Assembly: GCA_050015895.1 (NCBI GenBank)
Contig: JBEKAN010000070.1
Coordinates: 1 to 13,998, forward strand
Direction: 5' to 3'
DNA length: 13,998 nucleotides
From: JBEKOF01 sp050015895
Lineage (GTDB): Bacteria > Verrucomicrobiota > Verrucomicrobiia > Limisphaerales > Palsa-1400
Shown: positions 1 to 6,499 of the stretch, piece after piece
Numbering within the stretch: the first letter of the stretch is position 1
Layout: every line of letters begins with the position of its first letter
Translations under genes and position numbers: made by a program
Notes under the pieces: generated by a model
Told to the model about the DNA's origin: nothing
Seen by the model: the letters and a program-made list of their open reading frames with translations, nothing else
Database searches by the model: none

Positions 1-1
1 T

Positions 2-94
2 GTGAGCATCAACACCATCAATTACAGCGACGTGGACATGGACACCCACAACCTGCTGGAGGATTACGGCGTGGTCGTGGTTTACAAGGGCTGA
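2..94 (+). CDS. C-terminal end of an unidentified protein (partial)
   Basis: The first 30 codons of the window form an open frame ending in TGA at 92-94 (last residues VVVVYKG). About 27 of the 30 codons end in G or C, matching the real genes of this window, so this is probably the end of a gene that starts to the left. The piece is too short to recognise: it has several acidic residues and a hydrophobic VVVV run, and no motif. It converges on fabF, whose stop lies only two bases away, so no terminator fits between the two genes. Confidence 0.55.
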   Translation: MSINTINYSDVDMDTHNLLEDYGVVVVYKG

Positions 95-96
95 CC

Positions 97-1356
97 TCAC
101 CCCTGGAACTTGGTGGCGATCACCGACGCGTTGTGGCCGCCAAATCCGAAGGAATTGTTGACAACCGCGTTCACCCTCATTTCCCGCGCCGCCCCGGGCA
201 CATAGTCCAAATCACATTGCGGATCGGCGTTCTCCAGATTGATCGTCGGCGGGACCACCCCCGTCTGGATCGCTTTGACACACAGCACCATCTCCACCCC
301 GCCCGCCGCCCCCAGCATGTGGCCCGTCGCGCCCTTGGTCGAACTGACCGCGATCTTCCGGGCCGCCTCCCCAAACACCGTTTTGATGGCCTGCGTCTCC
401 GCCACGTCCCCCTGCGGCGTGGCCGTGCCGTGCGCGTTGATGTAGGAGATGTCCCCCGGGTTCAGCCCGGCGCACCGCAGCGCCATCCTCATGCAGCGGG
501 CCGCACCCTCTCCTCCCGGCGACGGGGCCGTGAGGTGGCTGGCGTCGGCCGTGTTGCCGTAGCCGGTCAACTCCGCGTAAATCCGCGCGCCCCGCCCCTT
601 GGCGTGTTCCAACTCCTCCAGCATCAGCACTCCCGCCCCCTCGCCCATCACAAATCCATCCCGGTCCCGGTCGAACGGACGCGAGGCGTGCTGCGGATCC
701 TCGTTCCGCGTGCTCATCGCCCGCATCGCGCAAAACCCCCCCATCCCCAGCGGCACTATCGTCGCCTCGCACCCGCCCGCGAACATGATCTTCGCGTCCC
801 CCATTTTGATCGTCCGCCACGCCTCCCCCAGCGCGTGCGTCGCCGTCGAGCAGGCCGAGCAGGTCGCCAGGTTGGGGCCGCGCAGGTTGTGGAACATCGA
901 AAACAGGCCCGATCCCATGTTCAAAATCAGCATCGGGATCATGAAAGGCGAAAGGCGGCCCGGTCCTTTGCTGAGCAGGATCTTGTGCTGTTCGGTGGTG
1001 GTGTGCAGCCCGCCGATGCCCGACCCGATGAACACCCCCACCTCGTCCCGATTGGTCTTGTTCAAGTCCACCCCGGAGTCCACCAGCGCCTGCCAGGCCG
1101 CGAACGCCGAAAACTGCCCGAACCGGTCCGTCCGCCGGATTTCTTTGCTCGAGGGAAACGCCGGGCTGGGATCGAAGCCTCTCACCTCCGCCGCGATCTG
1201 GCAGTCAAAGGCCGACGCGTCAAACGCGGTGATCCTCTCTATCCCGCATTTGCCCGCGATCACATTCTCCCACAACGCCTCCGGGCTGTGGCCCAGCGAC
1301 GCCACCACCCCCAGCCCCGTGATGACCACTCTGCGGTCTGTCCAGTTTTGCGCCAT
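97..1356 (-). CDS. fabF: 3-oxoacyl-[acyl-carrier-protein] synthase II (FabF)
   Basis: FabF is a cytoplasmic thiolase-fold enzyme that condenses malonyl-ACP with acyl-ACP in fatty-acid elongation. The sequence shows the whole family pattern: N-terminal RRVVITGLG, nucleophile Cys169 in ACSTA, His309 in NAHGTAT, Lys341 in SSTKG, His346 in GATGHMLGAAGG, and the C-terminal NSFGFGGHN loop. Length is 419 residues from the ATG at 1356, normal for the family. The frame also allows a TTG at 1368 (423 residues), but the ATG gives the usual short lead before RRVVITG, so I prefer it. Neither start has a convincing Shine-Dalgarno site. It lies 53 bp downstream of acpP on the same strand, so the two are probably co-transcribed and the enzyme's substrate carrier is made with it. 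No other fab gene is visible nearby. Confidence 0.97.
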   Translation of the reverse strand: MAQNWTDRRVVITGLGVVASLGHSPEALWENVIAGKCGIERITAFDASAFDCQIAAEVRGFDPSPAFPSSKEIRRTDRFGQFSAFAAWQALVDSGVDLNKTNRDEVGVFIGSGIGGLHTTTEQHKILLSKGPGRLSPFMIPMLILNMGSGLFSMFHNLRGPNLATCSACSTATHALGEAWRTIKMGDAKIMFAGGCEATIVPLGMGGFCAMRAMSTRNEDPQHASRPFDRDRDGFVMGEGAGVLMLEELEHAKGRGARIYAELTGYGNTADASHLTAPSPGGEGAARCMRMALRCAGLNPGDISYINAHGTATPQGDVAETQAIKTVFGEAARKIAVSSTKGATGHMLGAAGGVEMVLCVKAIQTGVVPPTINLENADPQCDLDYVPGAAREMRVNAVVNNSFGFGGHNASVIATKFQG

Positions 1357-1409
1357 AAAAAAAGGCAACCTGGCTCGCGTCGGGCTGCCCTGCGGAAGGC
1401 CGGGGCCAC

Positions 1410-1655
1410 CTACTTCTTCTGCGTGTCCTCGATGTACTTGATCACGTCCCCCACGCTCTGGAGCTTCTCCGCCTGCTCGTCGGGGATTTCGTTCCCAAAC
1501 TCCTCCTCCAACGCCATCACCAGCTCCACCGTGTCCAGGGAGTCGGCCCCCAAATCCTCGATGAACTTGGCGTCGGGCGTGACTTGATCGGCGTTGACGC
1601 CGAGTTGCTCAACGATGATTTCTTTGACTCGTTCCTCTATAGTTTTTTCAGGCAT
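1410..1655 (-). CDS. acpP: Acyl carrier protein
   Basis: This small acidic protein carries acyl chains on a 4'-phosphopantetheine arm during fatty-acid synthesis. At 81 residues it has the standard ACP length and the helix II signature GADSLDTVELVMALEEEF. Ser39 of the DSL motif is the expected attachment site. The ATG at 1655 is supported by GGAG (complement of 1663-1666) seven bases upstream, one of the few clear ribosome binding sites in the window. A candidate promoter lies just upstream (1683-1711), and fabF follows after 53 bp. In many bacteria fabD and fabG precede acpP. Here the gene before it is an RNase-like metallo-beta-lactamase, 165 bp away, so acpP-fabF is probably its own unit. 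The identification is secure. Confidence 0.97.
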   Translation of the reverse strand: MPEKTIEERVKEIIVEQLGVNADQVTPDAKFIEDLGADSLDTVELVMALEEEFGNEIPDEQAEKLQSVGDVIKYIEDTQKK

Positions 1656-1662
1656 TGGTAAA

Positions 1663-1666
1663 CTCC
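1663..1666 (-). promoter_or_regulatory. Shine-Dalgarno site of acpP
   Basis: GGAG on the minus strand, seven bases before the acpP ATG. It is worth noting because most other starts here lack a recognisable site, so acpP looks set up for strong translation. Confidence 0.7.
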
Positions 1667-1682
1667 GTTATTGTTTGGCTTG

Positions 1683-1711
1683 TCTATGCCCCACGTCCTC
1701 AACCCCGTCAA
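1683..1711 (-). promoter_or_regulatory. Candidate sigma-70 promoter of acpP-fabF
   Basis: On the minus strand, TTGACG (complement of 1706-1711) is followed after 17 bases by CATAGA (complement of 1683-1688). The -35 matches five of six consensus bases; the -10 is weak at three of six. Transcription would begin about 20 bases before the acpP ATG, leaving room for the GGAG site. Position and -35 support it; the poor -10 keeps confidence moderate. Confidence 0.4.
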
Positions 1712-1820
1712 GCGTTGTTTCGCACTTTTTTTGCCCTTCCCCGCCATCCGGCTTTTCCCCCGCAAAACCGCAAAACTGGGGGGGAACGGCCCTCCGGTCG
1801 GTATCCAGGCGCCTCCAATC

Positions 1821-3197
1821 TCACACCTCCACGCCCACTCCCGGCACCGGCTGGATGATCTTGATCTTGGGCCACCGTTCGCGGATTTGCTCCTCAAACC
1901 ACTGCCGCGCCGTGGCCCCGCCGTGGCCCAGCAGCACCGCCCGCGGGGACACCCTCCCCACCAAATCCACCAGCGCCTCCCGGCTCGCATGCGCTGTCAA
2001 ATCAAAATCTTCCAGCGCGCATCGCCGCGTCATTTCGCCCCCGCTCCCGCTGAACACGAAGGGCGCCCCCGGCTTGGACGCCTTCAACCGCCCGCCCGGC
2101 GTGTCCGGGTCCGCGTAGCCCACGAAGAAAATCGCCTGCCGTTTGTCCCCCGCCATCCGGATGGCCAAATCGTGCGCGGGCGTCCCCTCCGTCATCATCC
2201 CGGCCGTCAGCACAAAAATGCGGCCCCCGGCCAGCTTCATGTTCAGCAGCGACTCCCGTTCCAACACAATGAGCTGCAGCGCCTCCGTCAGTTGCAAATT
2301 GGGGTGCGAACGATGCGTCAAATGCGCCTTCAAATCGTACGTCTCGGTGAAAACCCGGCCCAGGCCCCCGATGTAGATGGGCTGGCGCCGTAGTTGGCCC
2401 GCTTCCATCATCAACGCCAGTTGCGCCAGGATCTCCTGCGTGCGGCCCAGCGCGAAGGTGGGCATCAATACGCAGCCGCCCTTGCCCAGTACCCGCCCCA
2501 TCGCCAGGGCCAGCCGCTCGGCCTCCGCCGGCCGCGTGAAGCCCGGCGGCGTCGCGCGGTCGCCCCGCGTGGTTTCCATGATCAGGACGTCGGCCCGCAC
2601 GTCGGTAAAACGGGCGGCTTTCAGGAGGGTCTGGTCGTGGAAACAAACGTCCCCCGTGTAAAAGAGCGATTCCGATTTCCCCCGCACCAGCACGCCCGCC
2701 GAGCCGAGCGCGTGGCCGGCGTCGAAAAACTCCAGGGTGGGCGAAGGCCGGCCCGCGCGGGCTTTGGCGTGTGAATTCCACTCGATTTCGCGGTTGTATT
2801 TGAAGCCCTGGAACCGCGGCTCCAATTCCTCCAGATCGTTGTGCGTGTACAGCGGGTAATCCTTCACCCCGTTCTCGTCCCGTTGCCGCACCATCACATT
2901 GACCGAATTGTGCAGCACCCGCCCGATCAAGTAGCAGCTCAACTCGGTCATCAGGATGTGGGCTTTGGGGAAATGCCGCACCGCCACCGGCAGGGTGCCC
3001 ACATGGTCGTGGTGGCAATGGGAAAGGGCGATGGCGTCCAGCTCCTCGTCGGCCACGACCGAATACAGCGGCTGGCTGGCGCGGCCCTCCCGTTTGGGGT
3101 GCGCTCCCGCGTCCAGGAGCAGCCGGTTTCCCTCCAAGTCCGCATACCAGGCGCTGGCGCCTATATCGGTGTCAGGATTTAGGTTAATGATGCGCAT
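1821..3197 (-). CDS. Metallo-beta-lactamase/beta-CASP RNase (CPSF-like)
   Basis: A 458-residue protein of the RNA-processing metallo-beta-lactamase group with an inserted beta-CASP domain, like bacterial homologues of CPSF73. Metal ligands are visible in order: His60, His62, Asp64 and His65 in SHCHHDHVG, His162 in DAGHALGSAG, Asp183 in YTGD. The beta-CASP motifs follow: A is METTRGDR (Glu208), B is LTAHASR (His403), C is LLGHGG (His425). With all of these present an active two-zinc nuclease is expected, probably a cytoplasmic endo- or 5'-exonuclease on RNA. Motif A has Arg where ETTYG or ESTYG is commoner. The ATG at 3197 begins MRIINLNPDTDIGAS, a plausible N-terminus, but no Shine-Dalgarno site precedes it. 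It sits between ppx (463 bp upstream) and acpP (165 bp downstream) and is probably its own unit. The RNA target cannot be read from sequence. Confidence 0.9.
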   Translation of the reverse strand: MRIINLNPDTDIGASAWYADLEGNRLLLDAGAHPKREGRASQPLYSVVADEELDAIALSHCHHDHVGTLPVAVRHFPKAHILMTELSCYLIGRVLHNSVNVMVRQRDENGVKDYPLYTHNDLEELEPRFQGFKYNREIEWNSHAKARAGRPSPTLEFFDAGHALGSAGVLVRGKSESLFYTGDVCFHDQTLLKAARFTDVRADVLIMETTRGDRATPPGFTRPAEAERLALAMGRVLGKGGCVLMPTFALGRTQEILAQLALMMEAGQLRRQPIYIGGLGRVFTETYDLKAHLTHRSHPNLQLTEALQLIVLERESLLNMKLAGGRIFVLTAGMMTEGTPAHDLAIRMAGDKRQAIFFVGYADPDTPGGRLKASKPGAPFVFSGSGGEMTRRCALEDFDLTAHASREALVDLVGRVSPRAVLLGHGGATARQWFEEQIRERWPKIKIIQPVPGVGVEV

Positions 3198-3304
3198 TAG
3201 AGGTCATTTTGGGCCGTTTTGGCCGGGCTGCGGGGCCGTTTGGGGGGGGCCGAAAAGAAATCCAAAAATAAGTTTGAACATTTGCATGGAGTGTGGCGTC
3301 ATAC

Positions 3305-3431
3305 TTATGAGTCCTGAAACCGGGACTGGATGGGTTTTTGGTTTTCCCCTCCGGCCACACGCTCAGGCTCAAGGGTTGGTTAGTTTGGTTGTTGGGAGGG
3401 CGGACGCTGCAATGGCGTCCGCCCTTTTTTT
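3305..3431 (+). ncRNA. Possible small RNA ending at a plus-strand terminator
   Basis: A textbook intrinsic terminator at 3398-3431 points rightward although both neighbouring genes run leftward, so something on the plus strand probably ends there. The upstream sequence can fold locally: AGTCC/GGACT (3310-3314 with 3323-3327), and GGATGGG/CCCCTCC with one mismatch around 3328-3352. I found no well-spaced promoter: TTGAAC at 3274-3279 and CATACT at 3300-3305 are 20 bases apart. The 5' end given is a guess. I do not recognise 4.5S, 6S, tmRNA or any riboswitch. A short peptide gene is possible but shows no codon bias. Confidence 0.27.
3398..3431 (+). terminator. Rho-independent terminator, plus strand
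   Basis: A perfect 10-bp stem (GGGCGGACGC at 3398-3407, GCGTCCGCCC at 3415-3424) closes a seven-base loop and is followed at once by seven T (3425-3431). On the opposite strand no T run follows, so the signal is directional and cannot serve the minus-strand genes. Confidence 0.78.
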
Positions 3432-3518
3432 CTCTCAGGCGGTCTTCCCTCCCAATTTGGAGTCGTTTCGCGTCATCATCGTCCGAAACAGCCTAATCGC
3501 CCCGCCAGCCCTTTCCAA

Positions 3519-3655
3519 GCCAAATACACCGGGTCGCATTTTGAAACCGCCCCCATAAGAGTTGCCAATTCCCTCGCCGTGCGAGGCGGGGAGAGGGCCA
3601 GGGAGAGGGGTTCGTTCCCTCGAGTGATGGCAGTGCCAATATGCGCCAAATACAC
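3519..3655. repeat. Palindromic GC-rich element between 11-bp direct repeats
   Basis: GCCAAATACAC occurs at 3519-3529 and again at 3645-3655, just after the ppx stop; the two copies begin 126 bp apart. Between them lies CCTCGC-CGT-GCGAGG (3572-3586), followed by GGGGAGAGGG-type sequence to about 3610. Such 'GGAGAGGGCC(A/G)GGG' stretches resemble intergenic palindromic repeats that I know from many high-GC genomes. The direct repeats could be a target-site duplication, but no terminal inverted repeats are clear. Confidence 0.4.
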
Positions 3656-3660
3656 GGGCT

Positions 3661-4755
3661 TCACCCTTGCAGCAGCGCCCAATACCGCAGGCCCCGGGTG
3701 CTGATCCGCAACCGCTCGAACCCAAATCGCTCCATGATGGCCTCGTAAATCGCGATCCCCATCCCGATCACGTCCGCCCGGTCCGGCGGCAGGCCGGGGA
3801 TTTTCCGCCGGCTGGCCAGCGGCAGTTGCCATTGCGCTTCCAGCATCTCCCGCACCCGCCCGATTGCCAGGAGCGTGGACTCGATTTGCCGCCGGTCAAA
3901 ATCCGGCGCCTTGGCCTCCATCCGGGCCAGGATCGCCGCCGTTCCGCTGGTCCCGACCAATTCCCGTCCCCCCCCGCCTCCGCCCAAGGCCGGTTGCAAA
4001 GCCGGGGCCACATGCTCTTCCAGGAAATCCCGCAATACCGCCCGGCATCGCGCCAGCGCCTCCAGTCCGGGCGGGTCCCCCGGCTTCAATTGCTCCAGCA
4101 GCCGCACGGTGCCCAGCGGATAACTGGCGCGGAACCGCGGAACCGAGTTCTCCCCCACCACGAACTCAGTGCTGCCCCCGCCCACATCCAGAACCAGCAG
4201 GGATTCGCCCGCCAATTTCGGATCGCTGGCCACGCCGCGAAACACCCAGTCCGCCTCCTGCTCCCCGGTGAGAATCTCCAGCTCCAACCCCGACGCCTGG
4301 CGCACCGCGCCCGCCAGATCCCCCGCGTTCAGCGCGTCCCGCGCCGCGCTGGTGCCAATCACCCGCGCCGACAAGGCCCCCAGTTGCCCCGCCCGCCCGC
4401 AATAGCTCGCCACCGCCGCCGCTGTCTTGGCTATGGCGGCGGCGGGCAGTTTTCGGGTGGTGTAGAAACCGGCCCCCAGCCGGGTTTGGTTGCTTTCCTC
4501 GCAAACCGGCGTGATCAACACGCCCGCCACGTCCGCCACAAGCAATTTGACGGAATTGGTGCCAACATCAATGACGGCCCGGCGTTGCGGGAGCTGGCCC
4601 CGATAATTGGCGACTTCCTTGGGAGCGCGAGCGTCTCGCTCGCATCCGTCGGCGTCTCGCCGACGGAATCTGCCGTCTAAACCAAGCCCTGCTTCTGGGG
4701 GAGAGTCCACAGGCACATCGTTTTTGATTCCGGGAGCTGGCTCTTCATTCGTCAT
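3661..4755 (-). CDS. ppx: Ppx/GppA-family exopolyphosphatase
   Basis: This is a member of the ASKHA-fold phosphatases that shorten polyphosphate or hydrolyse pppGpp to ppGpp in the cytoplasm. Visible motifs are the first phosphate loop VIDVGTNSVKLL (61-72), GTSAARDA (134-141), the catalytic-glutamate loop TGEQEA (Glu165 or Glu167), the second phosphate loop DVGGGSTEF (190-198), GTSGTA (268-273) and the C-terminal STRGLRYWALL. Length is 364 residues, close to the short ~300-residue form plus an unusual N-terminal extension of about 58 residues. The start at 4755 overlaps the ROK gene stop as ATGA, and no ATG, GTG or TTG lies between the extension and the first motif. Residues 27-46 are encoded by a double-hairpin repeat. 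Ppx and GppA cannot be told apart from the sequence. Confidence 0.9.
   Translation of the reverse strand: MTNEEPAPGIKNDVPVDSPPEAGLGLDGRFRRRDADGCERDARAPKEVANYRGQLPQRRAVIDVGTNSVKLLVADVAGVLITPVCEESNQTRLGAGFYTTRKLPAAAIAKTAAAVASYCGRAGQLGALSARVIGTSAARDALNAGDLAGAVRQASGLELEILTGEQEADWVFRGVASDPKLAGESLLVLDVGGGSTEFVVGENSVPRFRASYPLGTVRLLEQLKPGDPPGLEALARCRAVLRDFLEEHVAPALQPALGGGGGGRELVGTSGTAAILARMEAKAPDFDRRQIESTLLAIGRVREMLEAQWQLPLASRRKIPGLPPDRADVIGMGIAIYEAIMERFGFERLRISTRGLRYWALLQG
4619..4675. repeat. Double-hairpin repeat inside the ppx coding region
   Basis: Two perfect adjacent hairpins: GCGAGCG-TCT-CGCTCGC (4627-4643) and CCGTCGGCG-TCT-CGCCGACGG (4646-4666), both with the loop TCT, preceded by TTGGGAGCG and followed by AATCTGCCG. 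I recognise this layout as a dispersed GC-rich repeat type in Verrucomicrobiota-like genomes. Here it is translated as the Arg/Asp-rich residues 27-46 of the Ppx N-terminal extension. Confidence 0.65.
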
Positions 4756-5735
4756 TTGCTTTGCCGCCGGGCCAGGACCGCCCCGCCCGTGATGCCCGCG
4801 TCGTCGCCTGTCTTGCTGGCCACGATTTCCACCCCCTTGAAGGCCGCGGCCAGACTGTAATCCTGCGCCGTTTCCAGCACCACGGCCATCATTTCCTCGC
4901 CCAAAGCGTCTATCACCCCGCCACCCAGGACCACCACCTGCGGACTCATCAGGTTAATCAGATTGGCCACGGCGACCCCCGTGTATTCGGCCGCTTCCTC
5001 AATGATTTGCTCGACCAGCTTGTCGCCCTTCTTTATCGCCTTGCGCAGATCGCCGCTCCGCAAATCCTTCAAATCCGCCCCGAGCGCATCGGTCAGAAGC
5101 GTCTTCTTGCCGGCCGACACGGCCTCCGAAAGCTTGCGGAAAATGGCCGTCCGGCTGGCCAGCGCCTCAAAACAGCCACGACTGCCGCAATTGCACTTGG
5201 GACCCCCCACTTGCAGGACCATGTGCCCGATTTCCCCAGCCGTCCCGTTGAAGCCGGAGTATAGTTTCCCGTCCACAATGATCCCCCCGCCGATGCCCGT
5301 CCCCAGAAAAATGCCGATGACATCGCGCGGTTTCGCCCCCAATTCCGCCTCATAAACTCCCAGCACAGCCGCGTTGGCGTCGTTTTCCACGAAAACCGGG
5401 ACCCCCAGTTGTTTTTCCAGGCTTTTTTTCAGGGCGACATCCTCCCATTGGAGATTGGGGGCGAAAATAACCCGCCCCGCCTCTGTGTCCACCGTCCCGG
5501 GGGCGCCAATGCCCACTGCCCGCACCTGCTTCAGGTCCAGGTCGCACTCATCCACCGCGTCCTTCACGCAGCGGGCTATGCGCCCGATCACCTCCTCCGC
5601 CCCGCGCTCGTGCTTGGTGCTCAGCTTGGCCCGGCCCAGGCAGGTCAGCCCGCTGTCGAACACCCCGGCCAGGATTTTCGTCCCGCCCAAATCTACGCCG
5701 ATCAAATAGTCGCCTTTGCTGGTGGATTCCGCCAT
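4752..5735 (-). CDS. ROK-family sugar kinase, glucokinase-like
   Basis: The product probably phosphorylates glucose or a related hexose with ATP in the cytoplasm. From the ATG at 5735 it has 327 residues, a typical ROK length. Motifs: ATP site VDLGGTK (14-20), sugar loop VENDANAA with the likely catalytic Asp119, phosphate loop GTGIGGG (145-151), AGEIGH with Glu168 and His171, and the ROK zinc site CNCGSRGCFE (Cys181, Cys183, Cys188 together with His171). An upstream GTG at 5750 overlaps the previous stop as GTGA, but the ATG has AGGA eight bases before it and fits better. The stop overlaps ppx by four bases. Polyphosphate-dependent glucokinases also belong to this family, and ppx is adjacent, but the motifs look ATP-type. 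A ROK repressor is ruled out by the absence of an N-terminal helix-turn-helix. Confidence 0.9.
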   Translation of the reverse strand: MAESTSKGDYLIGVDLGGTKILAGVFDSGLTCLGRAKLSTKHERGAEEVIGRIARCVKDAVDECDLDLKQVRAVGIGAPGTVDTEAGRVIFAPNLQWEDVALKKSLEKQLGVPVFVENDANAAVLGVYEAELGAKPRDVIGIFLGTGIGGGIIVDGKLYSGFNGTAGEIGHMVLQVGGPKCNCGSRGCFEALASRTAIFRKLSEAVSAGKKTLLTDALGADLKDLRSGDLRKAIKKGDKLVEQIIEEAAEYTGVAVANLINLMSPQVVVLGGGVIDALGEEMMAVVLETAQDYSLAAAFKGVEIVASKTGDDAGITGGAVLARRQSK

Positions 5736-5748
5736 AATCTCTTTCCTC
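5736..5748 (-). promoter_or_regulatory. Shine-Dalgarno site deciding the ROK kinase start
   Basis: On the minus strand GAGGAAAGAG lies directly before the ATG at 5733-5735, with AGGA eight bases upstream. It overlaps the stop codon of the preceding gene, which favours translational coupling and the ATG over the upstream GTG at 5750. Confidence 0.6.
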
Positions 5749-6499
5749 ACCTTCCGGCCAAAACCGTTTCAATGCGTTTGCGCAACTCGATGTTGATTTC
5801 CCCCGGACTGCGGTGCCCGTCCACTATGGTGAACCCGTAGCTCGCCTGCAATTCCTTGAACTTCGCCGCCACCAGCGACTGGTACTTCAGAAAGCTGTCG
5901 AACATGTCGCGCGAGAGTCCCAGGTCCATCCCGCTTTCCCAGTAATCCAGCGCCTGTTTCTTGGCGAAATTCCTCTCCACCAGCGCCTCCGGCAGCACAT
6001 TCAAATAAAAAACCGCGTCCGGCACCACCGCGATCCCGTAGAGGTTCTTCAGCCACGCCGGGTCCATGCCCCGGACCATGTCCCGCACCATCAGCGTGTA
6101 GATGTAGCGGTCCGCCAGCACCATCAGCCCGGCCCGCAGACCGGGCAATATGATGTTCTCCAACTGGTCCGCGAAATCCGTCGCGTAAAAAAGGCTCAGC
6201 GTCGTGCGGCTCAGGATGTTCCCCTGCTGCGCCTTGTCCAGTTCCTCGCTCACCAGCGTCGAGCGCTTCAGGCCCACCTGCACCGTCGCGTGCCCGCACC
6301 CCTCCAGCCATTCCACCAGCCGCGCGATCTGCGTCGAGCGCCCCGATCCGTCCGCCCCCTCCACCACGATCAATTTGCCCCCCAGCTTGGATAGGTCCAT
6401 CCCCGGCACGCCCTGACCGTAAAACTGGCGCGGCTTGACCCGCGGCACCAGGATGCGCCGCGGATTGGCCGGAATCGAATCGCGCTTGGGACTCTTCAT
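5747..6499 (-). CDS. Thymidylate-kinase-like P-loop protein with Walker A Lys replaced by Arg
   Basis: A 250-residue protein of the thymidylate kinase fold, and a paralogue of the next gene upstream. Shared blocks: TTLSLFYATDFAD (99-111), LRAG, LADRYIYT (128-135), RDMVRG, PDAVFYLNV, and ESGMDLGLSRD with the following Phe. The Walker A loop reads GADGSGRST, so the lysine that binds phosphate is Arg54; the codon is CGC, so a single base change from lysine is not enough to explain it. The SSxAYQG segment of genuine dTMP kinases after DRY is absent. About 33 extra basic residues (PRRILVPRVKPRQFYGQG) precede the fold. The start at 6499 overlaps the upstream stop as ATGA; the internal ATG at 6400 lacks a ribosome site. 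Either a reduced-activity enzyme or a regulatory partner of its paralogue is plausible. The fold is confident; the function is not. Confidence 0.82.
   Translation of the reverse strand: MKSPKRDSIPANPRRILVPRVKPRQFYGQGVPGMDLSKLGGKLIVVEGADGSGRSTQIARLVEWLEGCGHATVQVGLKRSTLVSEELDKAQQGNILSRTTLSLFYATDFADQLENIILPGLRAGLMVLADRYIYTLMVRDMVRGMDPAWLKNLYGIAVVPDAVFYLNVLPEALVERNFAKKQALDYWESGMDLGLSRDMFDSFLKYQSLVAAKFKELQASYGFTIVDGHRSPGEINIELRKRIETVLAGR

Larger units (their letters stand above)
3198..3660. other. 463-bp intergenic region between ppx and the MBL RNase gene
   Basis: No convincing protein gene is present. Read left to right, the region holds a G-rich stretch near 3220-3250, a possible plus-strand small RNA ending at a strong terminator (3398-3431), and then a palindromic GC-rich repeat (3572-3612) lying between two copies of an 11-base direct repeat (3519-3529 and 3645-3655). 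No clear minus-strand promoter for the downstream RNase gene was found. Confidence 0.6.

Noticed and set aside
133..1587. Long plus-strand open frame opposite fabF and acpP
   Set aside because: It lies antisense to two unmistakable genes, and its translation is rich in Arg, His and Pro with no motif, as expected for a shadow of GC-rich coding sequence.
1738..1800. Hairpin TTCCCCC/GGGGGAA after the RNase gene as a terminator
   Set aside because: The loop is long and no T run follows on the minus strand, so it does not meet the pattern of an intrinsic terminator.
2002..3018. Long minus-strand frame inside the metallo-beta-lactamase gene
   Set aside because: It overlaps a gene with all metal-binding motifs in another frame; its Gly/Arg-rich translation has no recognisable domain.
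3435..3832. Minus-strand frames spanning the ppx end and the adjacent gap
   Set aside because: They translate a palindromic repeat and a direct repeat, and partly overlap ppx in another frame. The repeated PVYLA comes from the 11-base DNA repeat.
4752..5750. Polyphosphate glucokinase, suggested by the neighbouring ppx
   Set aside because: The VDLGGTK and GTGIGGG motifs look like ATP-type ROK kinases; adjacency alone is not enough.
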